Below, in pieces: positions 17,142-27,581 of a stretch of 50,901 nt of DNA (position 1 is the first letter of the stretch; each line of letters opens with the position of its first letter). This stretch comes from Clostridia bacterium. Lineage in GTDB: Bacteria > Bacillota > Clostridia > Oscillospirales > CAG-272. The notes beneath the pieces were generated by a model. That model did not search any database. It saw only the letters and a program-made list of their open reading frames with translations, and was not told the DNA's origin. The stretch covers positions 71,257 to 122,157 of the forward strand of contig JAGBCA010000001.1 of assembly GCA_017938205.1 (NCBI GenBank), read 5' to 3'. Made by a program: the position numbers and the translations under genes.

Positions 17142-19719
17142 CACCGCTCTCCTCGATCGCTTCGTCATCGGCGGGAAGGTGCGCATCCTCCTTATCGGGT
17201 GCATCCTCGATCGCTTCCTCGTCAGAAAGCGAAATTTCTGCGTTTTCTGCCTCTGCGCTCTGCTTTTCAATCTCCTCCTCACGCTCAAGACGTGCGAAGT
17301 TGATGATAGTGCTGCCCTCGGCAAGGCGCATCACGATAACGCCGGATGCGGTTCTGGAATACAGATTGATGCCCGAAACGGGGATACGGATGATCGTGCC
17401 CTGATCGGTGATCATCATAACGTCATCCTCCTCGGAAACCGAGGCGATGGAGCAAAGCTTACCGCTCTTCTCGGAGATCTTATGGCAGGCAACGCCGTGA
17501 CCGCCGCGGTTTTTCATCTCGCGGAAATCGTCGAAGGGCGTTCGCTTACCGTAGCCGCCCTCGGTGATGGTGAGCAGGTCCTTGCCCTCCTCGACCATGG
17601 CAACGCCGACAACGTAGTCGCCCTCGGCAAGCGTTATGCCGCGCACGCCGCGTGCGGTTCTGCCCATGCAGCGCACGTTTTCCTCGCAGAAGCGAACGGC
17701 AGAGCCCTCGCGCGTTGCAAGGATCAGGTTTTCGCCGCCCTTGGTGTGGCGAACGAAGAGAAGCTCATCCTCCTCGTCCAGGCGGATCGCGATCTTACCG
17801 CCCTTACGCTGATATGAAAAATCGGTAAGAAGGGTTCTCTTGATAACACCCCTCTTCGTTACCATCGTGAGGTATTCGTTCTCGGCAAAGCCGTTGACGG
17901 AGATGATCGAGGTGACCTTTTCGTCCTTTTCCACCTCCAAAACGTTCACGATGCTCGTGCCCTTTGCGGTACGGGAGGCCTCGGGAATACGGTAGGCCTT
18001 CTTACTGTAGACCTTACCCTTATTGGTAAAGAAGAGAAGCAGGGAGTGGCTGTTCGTTACGAGAATGTTCTCAACGAAGTCCTCCTCCTTTGTCGTCATA
18101 CCGATGATGCCCTTGCCGCCGCGGTTCTGCGCGGTATAGGTATCCGCTCTCTGGCGCTTGATATAACCGGTATTGGACATGGTGATCACGCAGGAATGGC
18201 GCTCGATCAGATCCTCAAGATCGATCTCCTCGGTCGCCTCCACGATCTCGGTGCGGCGCTTATCCGCAAATTTATTCATGATCTCGGTGAGCTCTTCCTT
18301 CAGAATATCCTTCACCTTTTCCTCGCTGTCAAGAATGGAGCGAAGCTCCTCGGTGAGGGTGACGAGCTTTGCAAGTCTTTCCTCCACCTTCTCTCTTTCA
18401 AGGCCGGAAAGCTTACCGAGCGTCATCTCCACGATGGCCTGCGCCTGCTCCTCGGAGAGTGCAAAACGCTCCATTAAAGCGGTCTTTGCCGCGGGAATGC
18501 TCTCGCTTGCCTTGATCAGGGCGATCACCTCATCAATATTATCGATCGCGATCTTATAGCCCTCAAGAATATGCATTTCGCGCAGTGCCTTATCGAGGTC
18601 AAACTGCGTTCTCTTTACGATAATGGATTTTTGGAATGCGATGTATTTATCGAGGATCTGGCGCAGGGAAAGGATCTTCGGCTCACCGCCGTCGATTACA
18701 AGCATATTGACGGAGCAGGTATCCTGCAGCTGGGTGTATTTATACAGCTGATTCAAGATGACCTCGCCGTTTGCATCCTTGCGGTATTCGATCACGATAC
18801 GCATACCGCCTCTGCCGGATTCGTCACGCAGAGCGGTGATGCCCTCGATCTTCTTTTCCTTAACGAGATGGGCAATGGACTCAACGAGCATCGCCTTATT
18901 GACCATGTAGGGGATCTCGGTGAAAACGATGGATTTATGCTCGTCGTCCACCTTACCTCTTGCACGCACGTACACGCGACCCTTACCGGTCTCATAGGCA
19001 TCGCGGATGCCCTTCGTGCCGTAAATGATCGCGGCGGTGGGGAAGTCCGGTCCGTGGATGATCTGCATCAGATCGTCCGTCGTGCATTCGGGATTTTCGA
19101 TACGGAAGATCACACCCTCGATCACCTCTCTAAGGTTATGGGGCGGAATGTTTGTTGCCATACCGACCGCAATGCCCACCGAGCCGTTGACCAAAAGGTT
19201 TGGAAATCTTGAGGGAAGCACCTGCGGCTCGTCACGCGTGTTATCAAAGTTTCGGGTCATGGGAACGACCTTTTTTTCAATATCCCGCATCATCTGATCC
19301 GCGATCTTACTCATTCTTGCCTCGGTATAACGGTAGGCAGCGGCGCCGTCTCCGTCCACGTTACCGAAGTTTCCGTGGCCCTCTACGAGAGGAACACGGA
19401 GTGAGAAGTCCTGCGCCATACGAACCATGGACTGATATACGGCGGCATCACCGTGCGGATGGTATCGACCGAGCACGTTACCGACCGTGGTTGCGGATTT
19501 GCGGAAGGGCTTATCGTAGGTCAGATGATCCTCGTACATTGCGTAAAGGATCCTTCTTTGACCGGGCTTCATACCGTCTCTGACGTCAGGCAGGGCGCGG
19601 GAGGTGATAACGCTCATAGAATACTCTATAAACGCGCTTTTCACTTCCTTTTCCATGTCTGCATCTTCAATTTTCTGCAGAGGAAATTCTATATCTTGAC
19701 TTTTATACGTATGTTCCAT
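17131..19719 (-). CDS. gyrA: DNA gyrase subunit A
   Basis: GyrA cuts and rejoins DNA during supercoiling. The 862-residue product has the catalytic core with RYTEARM (active Tyr131), the conserved HPHGDAAVYQSM loop (87-98), and a C-terminal beta-pinwheel with the GyrA box QNRGGKG (usual Q-R/K-RGG-R/K-G, second residue changed). The C-terminus is an acidic tail. Adjacent gyrB confirms gyrase rather than topoisomerase IV. In the quinolone-resistance region, Ala92 and Gln96 stand where E. coli has Ser83 and Asp87, the two residues that hold the drug's water-metal bridge. It follows gyrB by 47 bases in the origin operon. Confidence 0.97.
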   Translation of the reverse strand: MEHTYKSQDIEFPLQKIEDADMEKEVKSAFIEYSMSVITSRALPDVRDGMKPGQRRILYAMYEDHLTYDKPFRKSATTVGNVLGRYHPHGDAAVYQSMVRMAQDFSLRVPLVEGHGNFGNVDGDGAAAYRYTEARMSKIADQMMRDIEKKVVPMTRNFDNTRDEPQVLPSRFPNLLVNGSVGIAVGMATNIPPHNLREVIEGVIFRIENPECTTDDLMQIIHGPDFPTAAIIYGTKGIRDAYETGKGRVYVRARGKVDDEHKSIVFTEIPYMVNKAMLVESIAHLVKEKKIEGITALRDESGRGGMRIVIEYRKDANGEVILNQLYKYTQLQDTCSVNMLVIDGGEPKILSLRQILDKYIAFQKSIIVKRTQFDLDKALREMHILEGYKIAIDNIDEVIALIKASESIPAAKTALMERFALSEEQAQAIVEMTLGKLSGLEREKVEERLAKLVTLTEELRSILDSEEKVKDILKEELTEIMNKFADKRRTEIVEATEEIDLEDLIERHSCVITMSNTGYIKRQRADTYTAQNRGGKGIIGMTTKEEDFVENILVTNSHSLLLFFTNKGKVYSKKAYRIPEASRTAKGTSIVNVLEVEKDEKVTSIISVNGFAENEYLTMVTKRGVIKRTLLTDFSYQRKGGKIAIRLDEEDELLFVRHTKGGENLILATREGSAVRFCEENVRCMGRTARGVRGITLAEGDYVVGVAMVEEGKDLLTITEGGYGKRTPFDDFREMKNRGGHGVACHKISEKSGKLCSIASVSEEDDVMMITDQGTIIRIPVSGINLYSRTASGVIVMRLAEGSTIINFARLEREEEIEKQSAEAENAEISLSDEEAIEDAPDKEDAHLPADDEAIEESGDEE

Positions 19720-19766
19720 TGGAAGCGTTTTCCTTTCTTAATGCAAAGAATTGTTTGCAAAATCTA

Positions 19767-21707
<1,941 letters not shown>

Positions 21708-21995
21708 TTACTTTTCCTCTCCGAGGGATGCAAGGCTGATCTGCGCTCTTTCCCTGAGTCCCGCAGGGGATATGCGGGAGAGACGGAGAGAAAAGGGAGA
21801 GGCATTGCCGGCTTCATTTTCTATTAAAAGAAAGCTTCTCGGAAGATCCGTGTCCTCATATTCCACAAGTCCCTTTTCTTCCATTTGATTGATAAATCTC
21901 TTGGTGTGTGAGGAGACCGTGGCAGTATCCAGATCGAAAATTCCTATAATATTTTTTTGCTTAACGCTTTTTTTATTACCGATATGTAAATACAT
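21708..21995 (-). CDS. remB: RemB/YaaB-type extracellular matrix regulator (DUF370)
   Basis: The 95-residue product begins MYLHIGNKKSVKQKNIIGIFDLDTATVSSHTKRFI, the DUF370 signature. The family includes B. subtilis RemA (a DNA-binding regulator of biofilm genes) and YaaB/RemB, whose gene lies between recF and gyrB exactly as here. After residue ~50 it is divergent and includes a Ser/Arg-rich end. The role of this origin-linked member is poorly known. Same strand as recF (27-base gap) and gyrB (21-base gap), so it is part of the origin operon. Confidence 0.9.
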   Translation of the reverse strand: MYLHIGNKKSVKQKNIIGIFDLDTATVSSHTKRFINQMEEKGLVEYEDTDLPRSFLLIENEAGNASPFSLRLSRISPAGLRERAQISLASLGEEK

Positions 21996-22022
21996 ATTGT
22001 CATTTCGTCACTTTTTTGTTAT

Positions 22023-23129
22023 TTAAGTTACTTGTGGAGTAAAAATACCATCTGCTACCTGTATCAGCCCCTCGGAGAAGGAGGCGATCTCCTTTTTCTC
22101 GCACGAGGTTATGATGATCTGCCTTTCTCCTCTTCTTGAAAGAAGATACGCACGGCGGCGCTCATCCAGCTCGCTTAAAACGTCGTCAAAGAGAAAGACG
22201 GGATATTCACCCGATAATTCAAGACAAACCTCACCCTCCGCAAGCTTCAGGGCAAGCACAACGCTTCGCTGCTGTCCCTGCGAGGCAAAGGCTCTTGCAC
22301 GGCGGCCGTTGATCAATATCTCCATATCGTCCCGCCCGATACCGAAGAGCGTTCCCATATTCGCGGCCTCGCGCGCAATATCTCTGACGAAGAGATCATA
22401 ATACGCCTCCTTGATCTTCTCAAGGTCGTCTCCATCGTAATTTACGTCACATTTATAAACGAGAGAGAGAGATTCCTTCTCGTCCGAGATCTCCTGCATG
22501 GTGATCCTTGCGTGCTTTTCAAGCCGCTTGATATAGTCTCTGCGCTCAAGATAGATGGGTGCGGCGTATTCCGCAAGGGATCTTGACCATGCGTATATCT
22601 CGTTCATATCCACGGCCATCCCCTTGCCCATCATGCGCAAAAGACAGTTTCTCTGCTCCAGGGCACGCTTATAATTGGTATAAGCGGAAAGATAATAGGG
22701 CTTGCATTGGCAGATCGCAACGTCAAGAAACGAGCGCCGCTCCTCCGGCCCGTCCTTCACAAGACCTAAATGATCCGGGGTGAAGAGAACGGCGCGAAAG
22801 CTGCCGATCATTTCTGCCGCACGGTCGATCTTGTATCCGTTTTTCATTCTGCGCCGCTCGCCGCCGTGCACCGTATAGGAGAGACTTTCCTCTCCCATCC
22901 GCGTTTCGAACACGATCTCGGCACGGAAGCCCTCGCATCCAAAGCGGATGAGGTCGCTCTCCTTTGCCTTTCGGAAGGATTTTCCTCTTGCAAAAAGATA
23001 GATTCCCTCAATGGCGTTCGTTTTTCCCTGCGCGTTGCTGCCGAAAAGGAGATTCACGCCGTCATGAAACTCGATCGAGGTCTCCTTTATATTGCGCAGA
23101 TCTCTTGCGTAAAACTTTTTCAGCCTCAT
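22023..23129 (-). CDS. recF: DNA replication and repair protein RecF
   Basis: RecF is an SMC-like ATPase that helps load RecA at gaps. The 368-residue product has Walker A GSNAQGKTN (30-38), the ABC-type Q-loop/LDVAICQ region, and the C-terminal signature plus Walker B QGQQRSVVLALKLAEG and FLFDDVLSELDERRR. Its ATG overlaps the dnaN stop by 4 bases (ATGA), so translation should be coupled. The small S4-domain gene yaaA, usually found between dnaN and recF in Bacillota, is absent here. Confidence 0.97.
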   Translation of the reverse strand: MRLKKFYARDLRNIKETSIEFHDGVNLLFGSNAQGKTNAIEGIYLFARGKSFRKAKESDLIRFGCEGFRAEIVFETRMGEESLSYTVHGGERRRMKNGYKIDRAAEMIGSFRAVLFTPDHLGLVKDGPEERRSFLDVAICQCKPYYLSAYTNYKRALEQRNCLLRMMGKGMAVDMNEIYAWSRSLAEYAAPIYLERRDYIKRLEKHARITMQEISDEKESLSLVYKCDVNYDGDDLEKIKEAYYDLFVRDIAREAANMGTLFGIGRDDMEILINGRRARAFASQGQQRSVVLALKLAEGEVCLELSGEYPVFLFDDVLSELDERRRAYLLSRRGERQIIITSCEKKEIASFSEGLIQVADGIFTPQVT

Positions 23130-24280
23130 TTCTCGCTGTTCATGCGAACGGGAAGAACCATATAGTAGAAGGAAGACTTTTCATCCTCCTCGTAGGGCTC
23201 GATGGTGATGGCCTGCGTTGCCCCCTTCATGGTGATCCGCAGGGTCTCGCCCTCTGCCGCCTTCACGCTGTTGATAAGATAACGGCAGTTGAAGCCGATC
23301 TCAAGATCATTCCCCTCATGCGTGCAGTCCATCTCGTCGTATACCTTTCCGTTTACGGAAACGGAGGTGAGAGAAAGGCTATTGCCCTCAACGCCGAGCT
23401 TCACATAGCTTCTTCCGCTGCCCTGGATCTTTTCCTCGGCAATGATATTGGCTCTTTCAAGACCGTCAAGAAGTCTTTCCTTATCCACGGTCAGGAAAAT
23501 ATCGTTTTCTCTCGGAAGCATACGGTTATAGTCGATATACTCGCTCTCGATCGTTCTCGTAAAGAACACGATGTCCTCCACGCGCAAAATCGCGTGCTTT
23601 CTCGAAAGATAGAAGCGAACGCGGCTCTCCTCGTCCTCGGAAAGGATCTTCGTTATCTCGCCGAGCGCGTGTCCGGGAATGATAAAGGAGACCTCGCCTG
23701 CCATATCTCTTCCAAGCTTTTCGATCTCGGTCTTTTCCTTGCAGATCGAAAGGGTATATCCGTCGCAGGAAACGAGCTCCAGCGCATCGTCCGTGATCTT
23801 GAAGAAGCAGCCGCAAAGCATCGGGCGGTTATCCATCTCCGCCACGGAATGAACCACCTTGCCGATCATCTTCTTCACGAGCGAGGCATCGATCTCAAAG
23901 CCTCTTTCGGTCGTCAGCTCAGGCAGGTTCGGAAACTCCGCGCCGGGGATCGCAAAGATAGAGAAGGTGGATTTTCCGCAGGTCAGCGTGCAATTGCAGT
24001 TTTCACCGATGTCAAAGGTAAGCTCGTCATCGGGCATAACGCGGATGGTCTGATACAGTCTCTGCGCATTGATGATATAGCGGCCCTCGCGCTCAATATC
24101 CACCGCATCGATCATAGCGCGTACGCCCTTATTCATATCGTAGGTGGAGATACGGATCCTGCCCTCCAGCGTTTCAATCAGAACGCCCTCGATCGAGGCG
24201 ATCGTATTCTTATTGGAAACCGTTCCCATTGCGGGGGCAAGCTTATTCATAAATTCTGACTTATGTACCGTAAATTTCAT
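23126..24280 (-). CDS. dnaN: DNA polymerase III beta sliding clamp
   Basis: The beta clamp tethers DNA polymerase III. The 384-residue product begins MKFTVHKSEFMNKLAPAMGTVSNKNTI and shows the three-fold clamp layout, with the C-terminal end VLPVRM typical of the protein-binding cleft. Length is near the family norm (366-380). It starts 310 bases after the dnaA stop, and that gap holds the predicted replication origin. recF overlaps its stop codon. Confidence 0.97.
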   Translation of the reverse strand: MKFTVHKSEFMNKLAPAMGTVSNKNTIASIEGVLIETLEGRIRISTYDMNKGVRAMIDAVDIEREGRYIINAQRLYQTIRVMPDDELTFDIGENCNCTLTCGKSTFSIFAIPGAEFPNLPELTTERGFEIDASLVKKMIGKVVHSVAEMDNRPMLCGCFFKITDDALELVSCDGYTLSICKEKTEIEKLGRDMAGEVSFIIPGHALGEITKILSEDEESRVRFYLSRKHAILRVEDIVFFTRTIESEYIDYNRMLPRENDIFLTVDKERLLDGLERANIIAEEKIQGSGRSYVKLGVEGNSLSLTSVSVNGKVYDEMDCTHEGNDLEIGFNCRYLINSVKAAEGETLRITMKGATQAITIEPYEEDEKSSFYYMVLPVRMNSEK

Positions 24281-24299
24281 TTTTATGTTTCCTTTTTAA

Positions 24300-24590
24300 T
24301 TTTGATCGTTTTTAAGCGGCGGCTACCCTTCGTTTATCCAAGTCTGTTGAAACGAAAAAGAGAGAGAAGAGAGTATTATTAGGTAGCTGTTGTAGTAGTA
24401 GGGTCGGTGGAAAATGTGGAAAAGTCAAAAAAGGCTTGTACCGTCTGTGTTTTTCGGCTGAAAAATCTCCACACGAGGCGGTGGAAAAGCTGTGGAATCG
24501 TTGTCCGAAGTTTTCCACCGAAAAATCCACATACTTTTCCACATTTTAACTGCAGAGTTTTCCACCGTGTTTTCCACAAAGGAGATTTTT
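24300..24590. other. predicted chromosomal replication origin oriC (dnaN-dnaA intergenic)
   Basis: This gap contains six exact TTTTCCAC(A/C) words plus three looser DnaA-box-like 9-mers within 173 bases. Minus orientation: 24406-24414, 24415-24423, 24480-24488 and (TGTGGAATC) 24491-24499. Plus orientation: 24511-24519, 24523-24531 (AAATCCACA), 24535-24543, 24558-24566, 24570-24578. On the dnaN side lies a DnaA-trio candidate (24393-24401) next to GGG and a box. The classic TTATCCACA is not present; these boxes differ from it by one or two bases. Placement and order (dnaA, boxes, trio, dnaN) match B. subtilis. Confidence 0.87.
24393..24401 (+). promoter_or_regulatory. DnaA-trio element of the unwinding site
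   Basis: Plus strand TAGTAGTAG, read 3'-GATGATGAT-5' away from the boxes, continuing as the imperfect triplets GTT-GTC-GAT. A short GC stretch (GGGTC) separates it from the first DnaA box at 24406. This is the geometry described for bacterial DnaA-trios. Confidence 0.7.
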
Positions 24591-25970
24591 TTATCCCTTG
24601 ATCTGCTTAATAAGGGCGTTGATCTCGGCGTGTGCGTTTTTCTTCGTCTTGATCTCGATCTCCACCTTTTCAATGGAGGACATGATCGTTGTGTGGTCGC
24701 GGTTGAAGATCTGGCCGATGGTCTGCAGCGGCAGAGAGGTCATATTTCTCACGATATAGATCGCAACGTGCCTTGCCTTTGCAATGTGATCCTGGCGCTT
24801 CTTGGATTTGAGATCCTCGGGGCGCAGGCCGTTTTTCTTTGCCACCACGGAAATGATCTTATCCACCATCACGTCCGGCGGAATGCTGTCCGGGGCGATG
24901 ATGGAAATAATGCTTTCAAGCTTTTCCTTTGTAAGCCCGCCGCCCGACATGGTGCGCAGAGCGCCGATGCGCTTGAGAACGCCCTCGATCTGTCTTATAT
25001 TGTTTTGAAGCCTCTCGGCCATATAGTTGATCAGCTCGTCGTCCAAGGTGATACCCATATCTGCGCTTTTTTTGCGGATGATCGCAAGACGAAGCTCAAA
25101 GCTCGGGGGCTGCACGTCTGCAATGCAGGCACCCTCAAATCGGGTGCGAAGACGGTCCTCAAGAGGCTGGATCTCGCGCGGAGGACGGTCCGAGGTCAGA
25201 ATGATCTGCTTATTGGCCTCGTAAAGTGCCGAGAAGGTGTGGAAAAACTCCTCCTGCGTGCTTTCCTTGCCCGCGATGAACTGAATATCGTCGATCAGAA
25301 GAACGTCCGCTCTGCGGTATTTTTCCTTGAAGGAAACGGTGGAGCCCGTGGAGATTGCCTGGATCAGCTCGTTGATGAAATCCTCGCTCTTCTTATAAAC
25401 GATGCGAAGATGCGGGCTGTTTTTCTTTATGTAGTTGACGATGGCGGCAAGCAGGTGCGTTTTGCCAAGACCGCTGTCACCGTATATAAACAGGGGATTA
25501 TAGGTGGTCGGCTCGTGCGCGACCGCAAGACACAGAGAAAGCGCAAATTCGTTGGAATCACCCCTGACGAAGTTATCAAAGGTATATCCGTCCAGCACGC
25601 TGCTTGCACTGTCGGGGGAGAGAAGCCGATTAAATTCGGCGGCACGCGCGTTCTTCGTTTCCTCACTCTCCTGCCGCTTTTCAAAGAGCGTCACCGGCTC
25701 GGGAAACTCCTCGTCCTCGCCGATAAATTTGAAGATCGGATCCACCTCAAAGCCGATCACTGAGGTGAGAGCCTCCTTCACAACGTCGGAATACTTGGTG
25801 GCGAGAATATTTTTCTTTAACTTTGAGGGCGTGGTAAAGATCGCTTCCTTATCCGTCAGCTCCACGAGAGTTAACTCCGAAAACCAGACTGCAAAAACAG
25901 AATCCGTGTAGCCCAGCTTCTCCTGAATGATGGGAAAGGCGGCATCCATGATATTTTTGAGCTCGTCCAT
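24591..25970 (-). CDS. dnaA: chromosomal replication initiator DnaA
   Basis: DnaA binds the origin boxes and melts oriC. The 459-residue product has domain I (about 1-85), a variable linker, the AAA+ domain with Walker A GDSGLGKT (164-171) and Walker B VLLIDDIQF, and domain IV with the DnaA-box-reading signature RDHTTIMSSIEKVE near the C-terminus. ATG at 25970 follows a GGAG ribosome site. A TTGCTT/TATAAT promoter lies upstream. The oriC cluster is immediately downstream, before dnaN. Confidence 0.98.
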   Translation of the reverse strand: MDELKNIMDAAFPIIQEKLGYTDSVFAVWFSELTLVELTDKEAIFTTPSKLKKNILATKYSDVVKEALTSVIGFEVDPIFKFIGEDEEFPEPVTLFEKRQESEETKNARAAEFNRLLSPDSASSVLDGYTFDNFVRGDSNEFALSLCLAVAHEPTTYNPLFIYGDSGLGKTHLLAAIVNYIKKNSPHLRIVYKKSEDFINELIQAISTGSTVSFKEKYRRADVLLIDDIQFIAGKESTQEEFFHTFSALYEANKQIILTSDRPPREIQPLEDRLRTRFEGACIADVQPPSFELRLAIIRKKSADMGITLDDELINYMAERLQNNIRQIEGVLKRIGALRTMSGGGLTKEKLESIISIIAPDSIPPDVMVDKIISVVAKKNGLRPEDLKSKKRQDHIAKARHVAIYIVRNMTSLPLQTIGQIFNRDHTTIMSSIEKVEIEIKTKKNAHAEINALIKQIKG

Positions 25971-26029
25971 CGATATTCTCTCCTCTCTTTTTTCGAACCT
26001 TGTACGGCTTATACTATAATATATAGTAT

Positions 26030-26058
26030 ATTATAACATATATTATAAAAAAAAGCAA
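26030..26058 (-). promoter_or_regulatory. sigma-A promoter of dnaA
   Basis: On the minus strand TTGCTT (26053-26058), a 17-base spacer, TATAAT (26030-26035), in a strongly AT-rich stretch. No clear DnaA box overlaps it, so autoregulation by DnaA is not evident. Confidence 0.72.
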
Positions 26059-26122
26059 GAATTTTTTAAAAAAAATAATACTGTTCTTTACATCGGAAAA
26101 GATAAGGAAAAAATACAATTGT

Positions 26123-26488
26123 TTACATTCGTTTTGGTGAGGAGCGGAAGAAAAAAGCGGCAATGCAGGCAAAGAGAAGCGCGGCGGAAATACCGGCCGC
26201 ACCGGCCGTTAATGGTCCCGTGAGAATGCCGAGTGCACCCATTTCCGATACGGCCTCTTCAACGCCCTTGCCGAGCACCGCACCGAAGCCGACGAGCGGC
26301 ACGCTGATGCCGCAGCCGAAAATTTCTTTGATAGGATCAAAGATCCGAATGGCCTGCAAAAATACGCCGAACACCACGGCAAAAACCAGAATGCGCGGCG
26401 GCATAACCGCAGTTTTGTCAATAATTATTTGCACAATGACGCATAAAATACCGCCGAGAAGAAAAGCAAGCAAGGATTTTACAAGCAT
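26123..26488 (-). CDS. spoVAE: stage V sporulation protein AE
   Basis: SpoVA proteins form the inner-membrane channel that moves dipicolinic acid into the forespore and out during germination. The 121-residue product is almost entirely hydrophobic (about four membrane segments) and contains the family-typical GCGISVPLVGFGAVLGKGV and TGPLTAGAAGISAALLFA stretches. It starts 3 bases after the spoVAD stop (stop at 26492), so the two are coupled. The spoVAC-AD-AE order is kept, but AC is separated from AD by about 1 kb. Confidence 0.88.
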   Translation of the reverse strand: MLVKSLLAFLLGGILCVIVQIIIDKTAVMPPRILVFAVVFGVFLQAIRIFDPIKEIFGCGISVPLVGFGAVLGKGVEEAVSEMGALGILTGPLTAGAAGISAALLFACIAAFFFRSSPKRM

Positions 26489-26491
26489 GAT

Positions 26492-27496
26492 TTATACCTC
26501 TCTTTCAATCAAAATACCGTGCGCAATACCGAAAATGTTGTTTTTTTGCAGGGTGCTTTGCGGGCTCATCAGCGCACCCGTGGAGAAAAAGAGAATGCGC
26601 GAAAGCTCGCCTCTTTCTAACATGGGAAGAAAATGGCAGGCAAGAAGGGAAGCCGAGCATCCGCAGCCCGAGCCGCCGCTGTGGCTGTCGCTGTGCTTCG
26701 GATCGTAGATCAGACTGCCGCAGTCTTTATGCTTTTCTCCGAGAGAGATCCCCTCCTCGGCAAGAAGCGCACAAAGAAGCCTTGACCCCGTGCGCCCGAG
26801 ATCTCCCGTGATCACGAGGTCGATCTCCGATAAGGGATGCGCACCGTCACGCAGATAGGCGAGAATACTGTCCGCCGCCGCAGGCGCCATGGCCGCGCCC
26901 ATATTGGATGCATCGGTGATCGCGCCGTCGATCAGGCGGCCGACGATGCCCTCCGTGATCTTCACCCTTCCTCTTTTGCCGAGAACGAAAGCCCCTGCCG
27001 CCGTTGCCGTCCATGCCGCGCTCGGTGTGCGCTGACCGCCGTATTCAAGAGGCAGGCGAAATTGCCGCTCGGCCGCCGCGTTGTGTGAGGAGGTCACCGC
27101 CGCACCCCTTTCAAACGGGCCGTGGGAAAGCGCAAGAGAGAGGCATAAAAGGCTCTCCGCACAGGTCGAGCACGCGCCGTAGAGCCCAAGGTAGGGAAGC
27201 CCGAAGGTATAAAGCCCCAAGGCACTTGCCACGCATTGATTTTGCAGGTCTCCCGCCACGAGCAGGGAAAGCGCGTGCTCCGAAAGTCCGCTTTTTTTCA
27301 GAGCAAGCGAAAGGCAGAGCCTCTGCATCTCTCCCTCGGCGTTTTCAAAGCTCTTTTGCCCGAATGCACCGCTCTCGTCAATATGGTCGTAAAGGTGTCC
27401 GAAGGGACCCTCCCCCTCCTCTCTTCCGCCAACGGCGGCAAAGGAAAGAAAGTACGGGGGATCAATAAACGGGATCACGCGGCTGTTCTCTTTCAT
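26492..27496 (-). CDS. spoVAD: stage V sporulation protein AD
   Basis: SpoVAD is the dipicolinic-acid-binding, thiolase-like SpoVA subunit. The 334-residue product has the thiolase-fold landmarks LYGACSTCAESL (Cys in the position of the thiolase nucleophile), TSSHNAAAERQFR and GDLGRTGSRLLCALL, and ends with a Gly/Cys-rich HSGGSGCGCSASLLACHFLPML. The length fits the family. ATG at 27496 has AGGAAG upstream. A forespore (sigma-G) promoter is expected but I could not find a convincing one in the 85 bases before the divergent gene. Confidence 0.93.
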   Translation of the reverse strand: MKENSRVIPFIDPPYFLSFAAVGGREEGEGPFGHLYDHIDESGAFGQKSFENAEGEMQRLCLSLALKKSGLSEHALSLLVAGDLQNQCVASALGLYTFGLPYLGLYGACSTCAESLLCLSLALSHGPFERGAAVTSSHNAAAERQFRLPLEYGGQRTPSAAWTATAAGAFVLGKRGRVKITEGIVGRLIDGAITDASNMGAAMAPAAADSILAYLRDGAHPLSEIDLVITGDLGRTGSRLLCALLAEEGISLGEKHKDCGSLIYDPKHSDSHSGGSGCGCSASLLACHFLPMLERGELSRILFFSTGALMSPQSTLQKNNIFGIAHGILIEREV

Positions 27497-27532
27497 ATAA
27501 GTCTTCCTTTTTTAATTGATATGTAAAAGCAC

Positions 27533-27561
27533 TTTACAAACGATAAAAACGGTGATACAAT
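27533..27561 (+). promoter_or_regulatory. sigma-A promoter of the TIM-barrel gene
   Basis: TTTACA (27533-27538), a 17-base spacer, TACAAT (27556-27561). The -35 is also the right arm of TGTAAA-N5-TTTACA (27522-27538), a possible operator. Confidence 0.6.
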
Positions 27562-27581
27562 AAAAGAAAAAAGGTGTTTTT

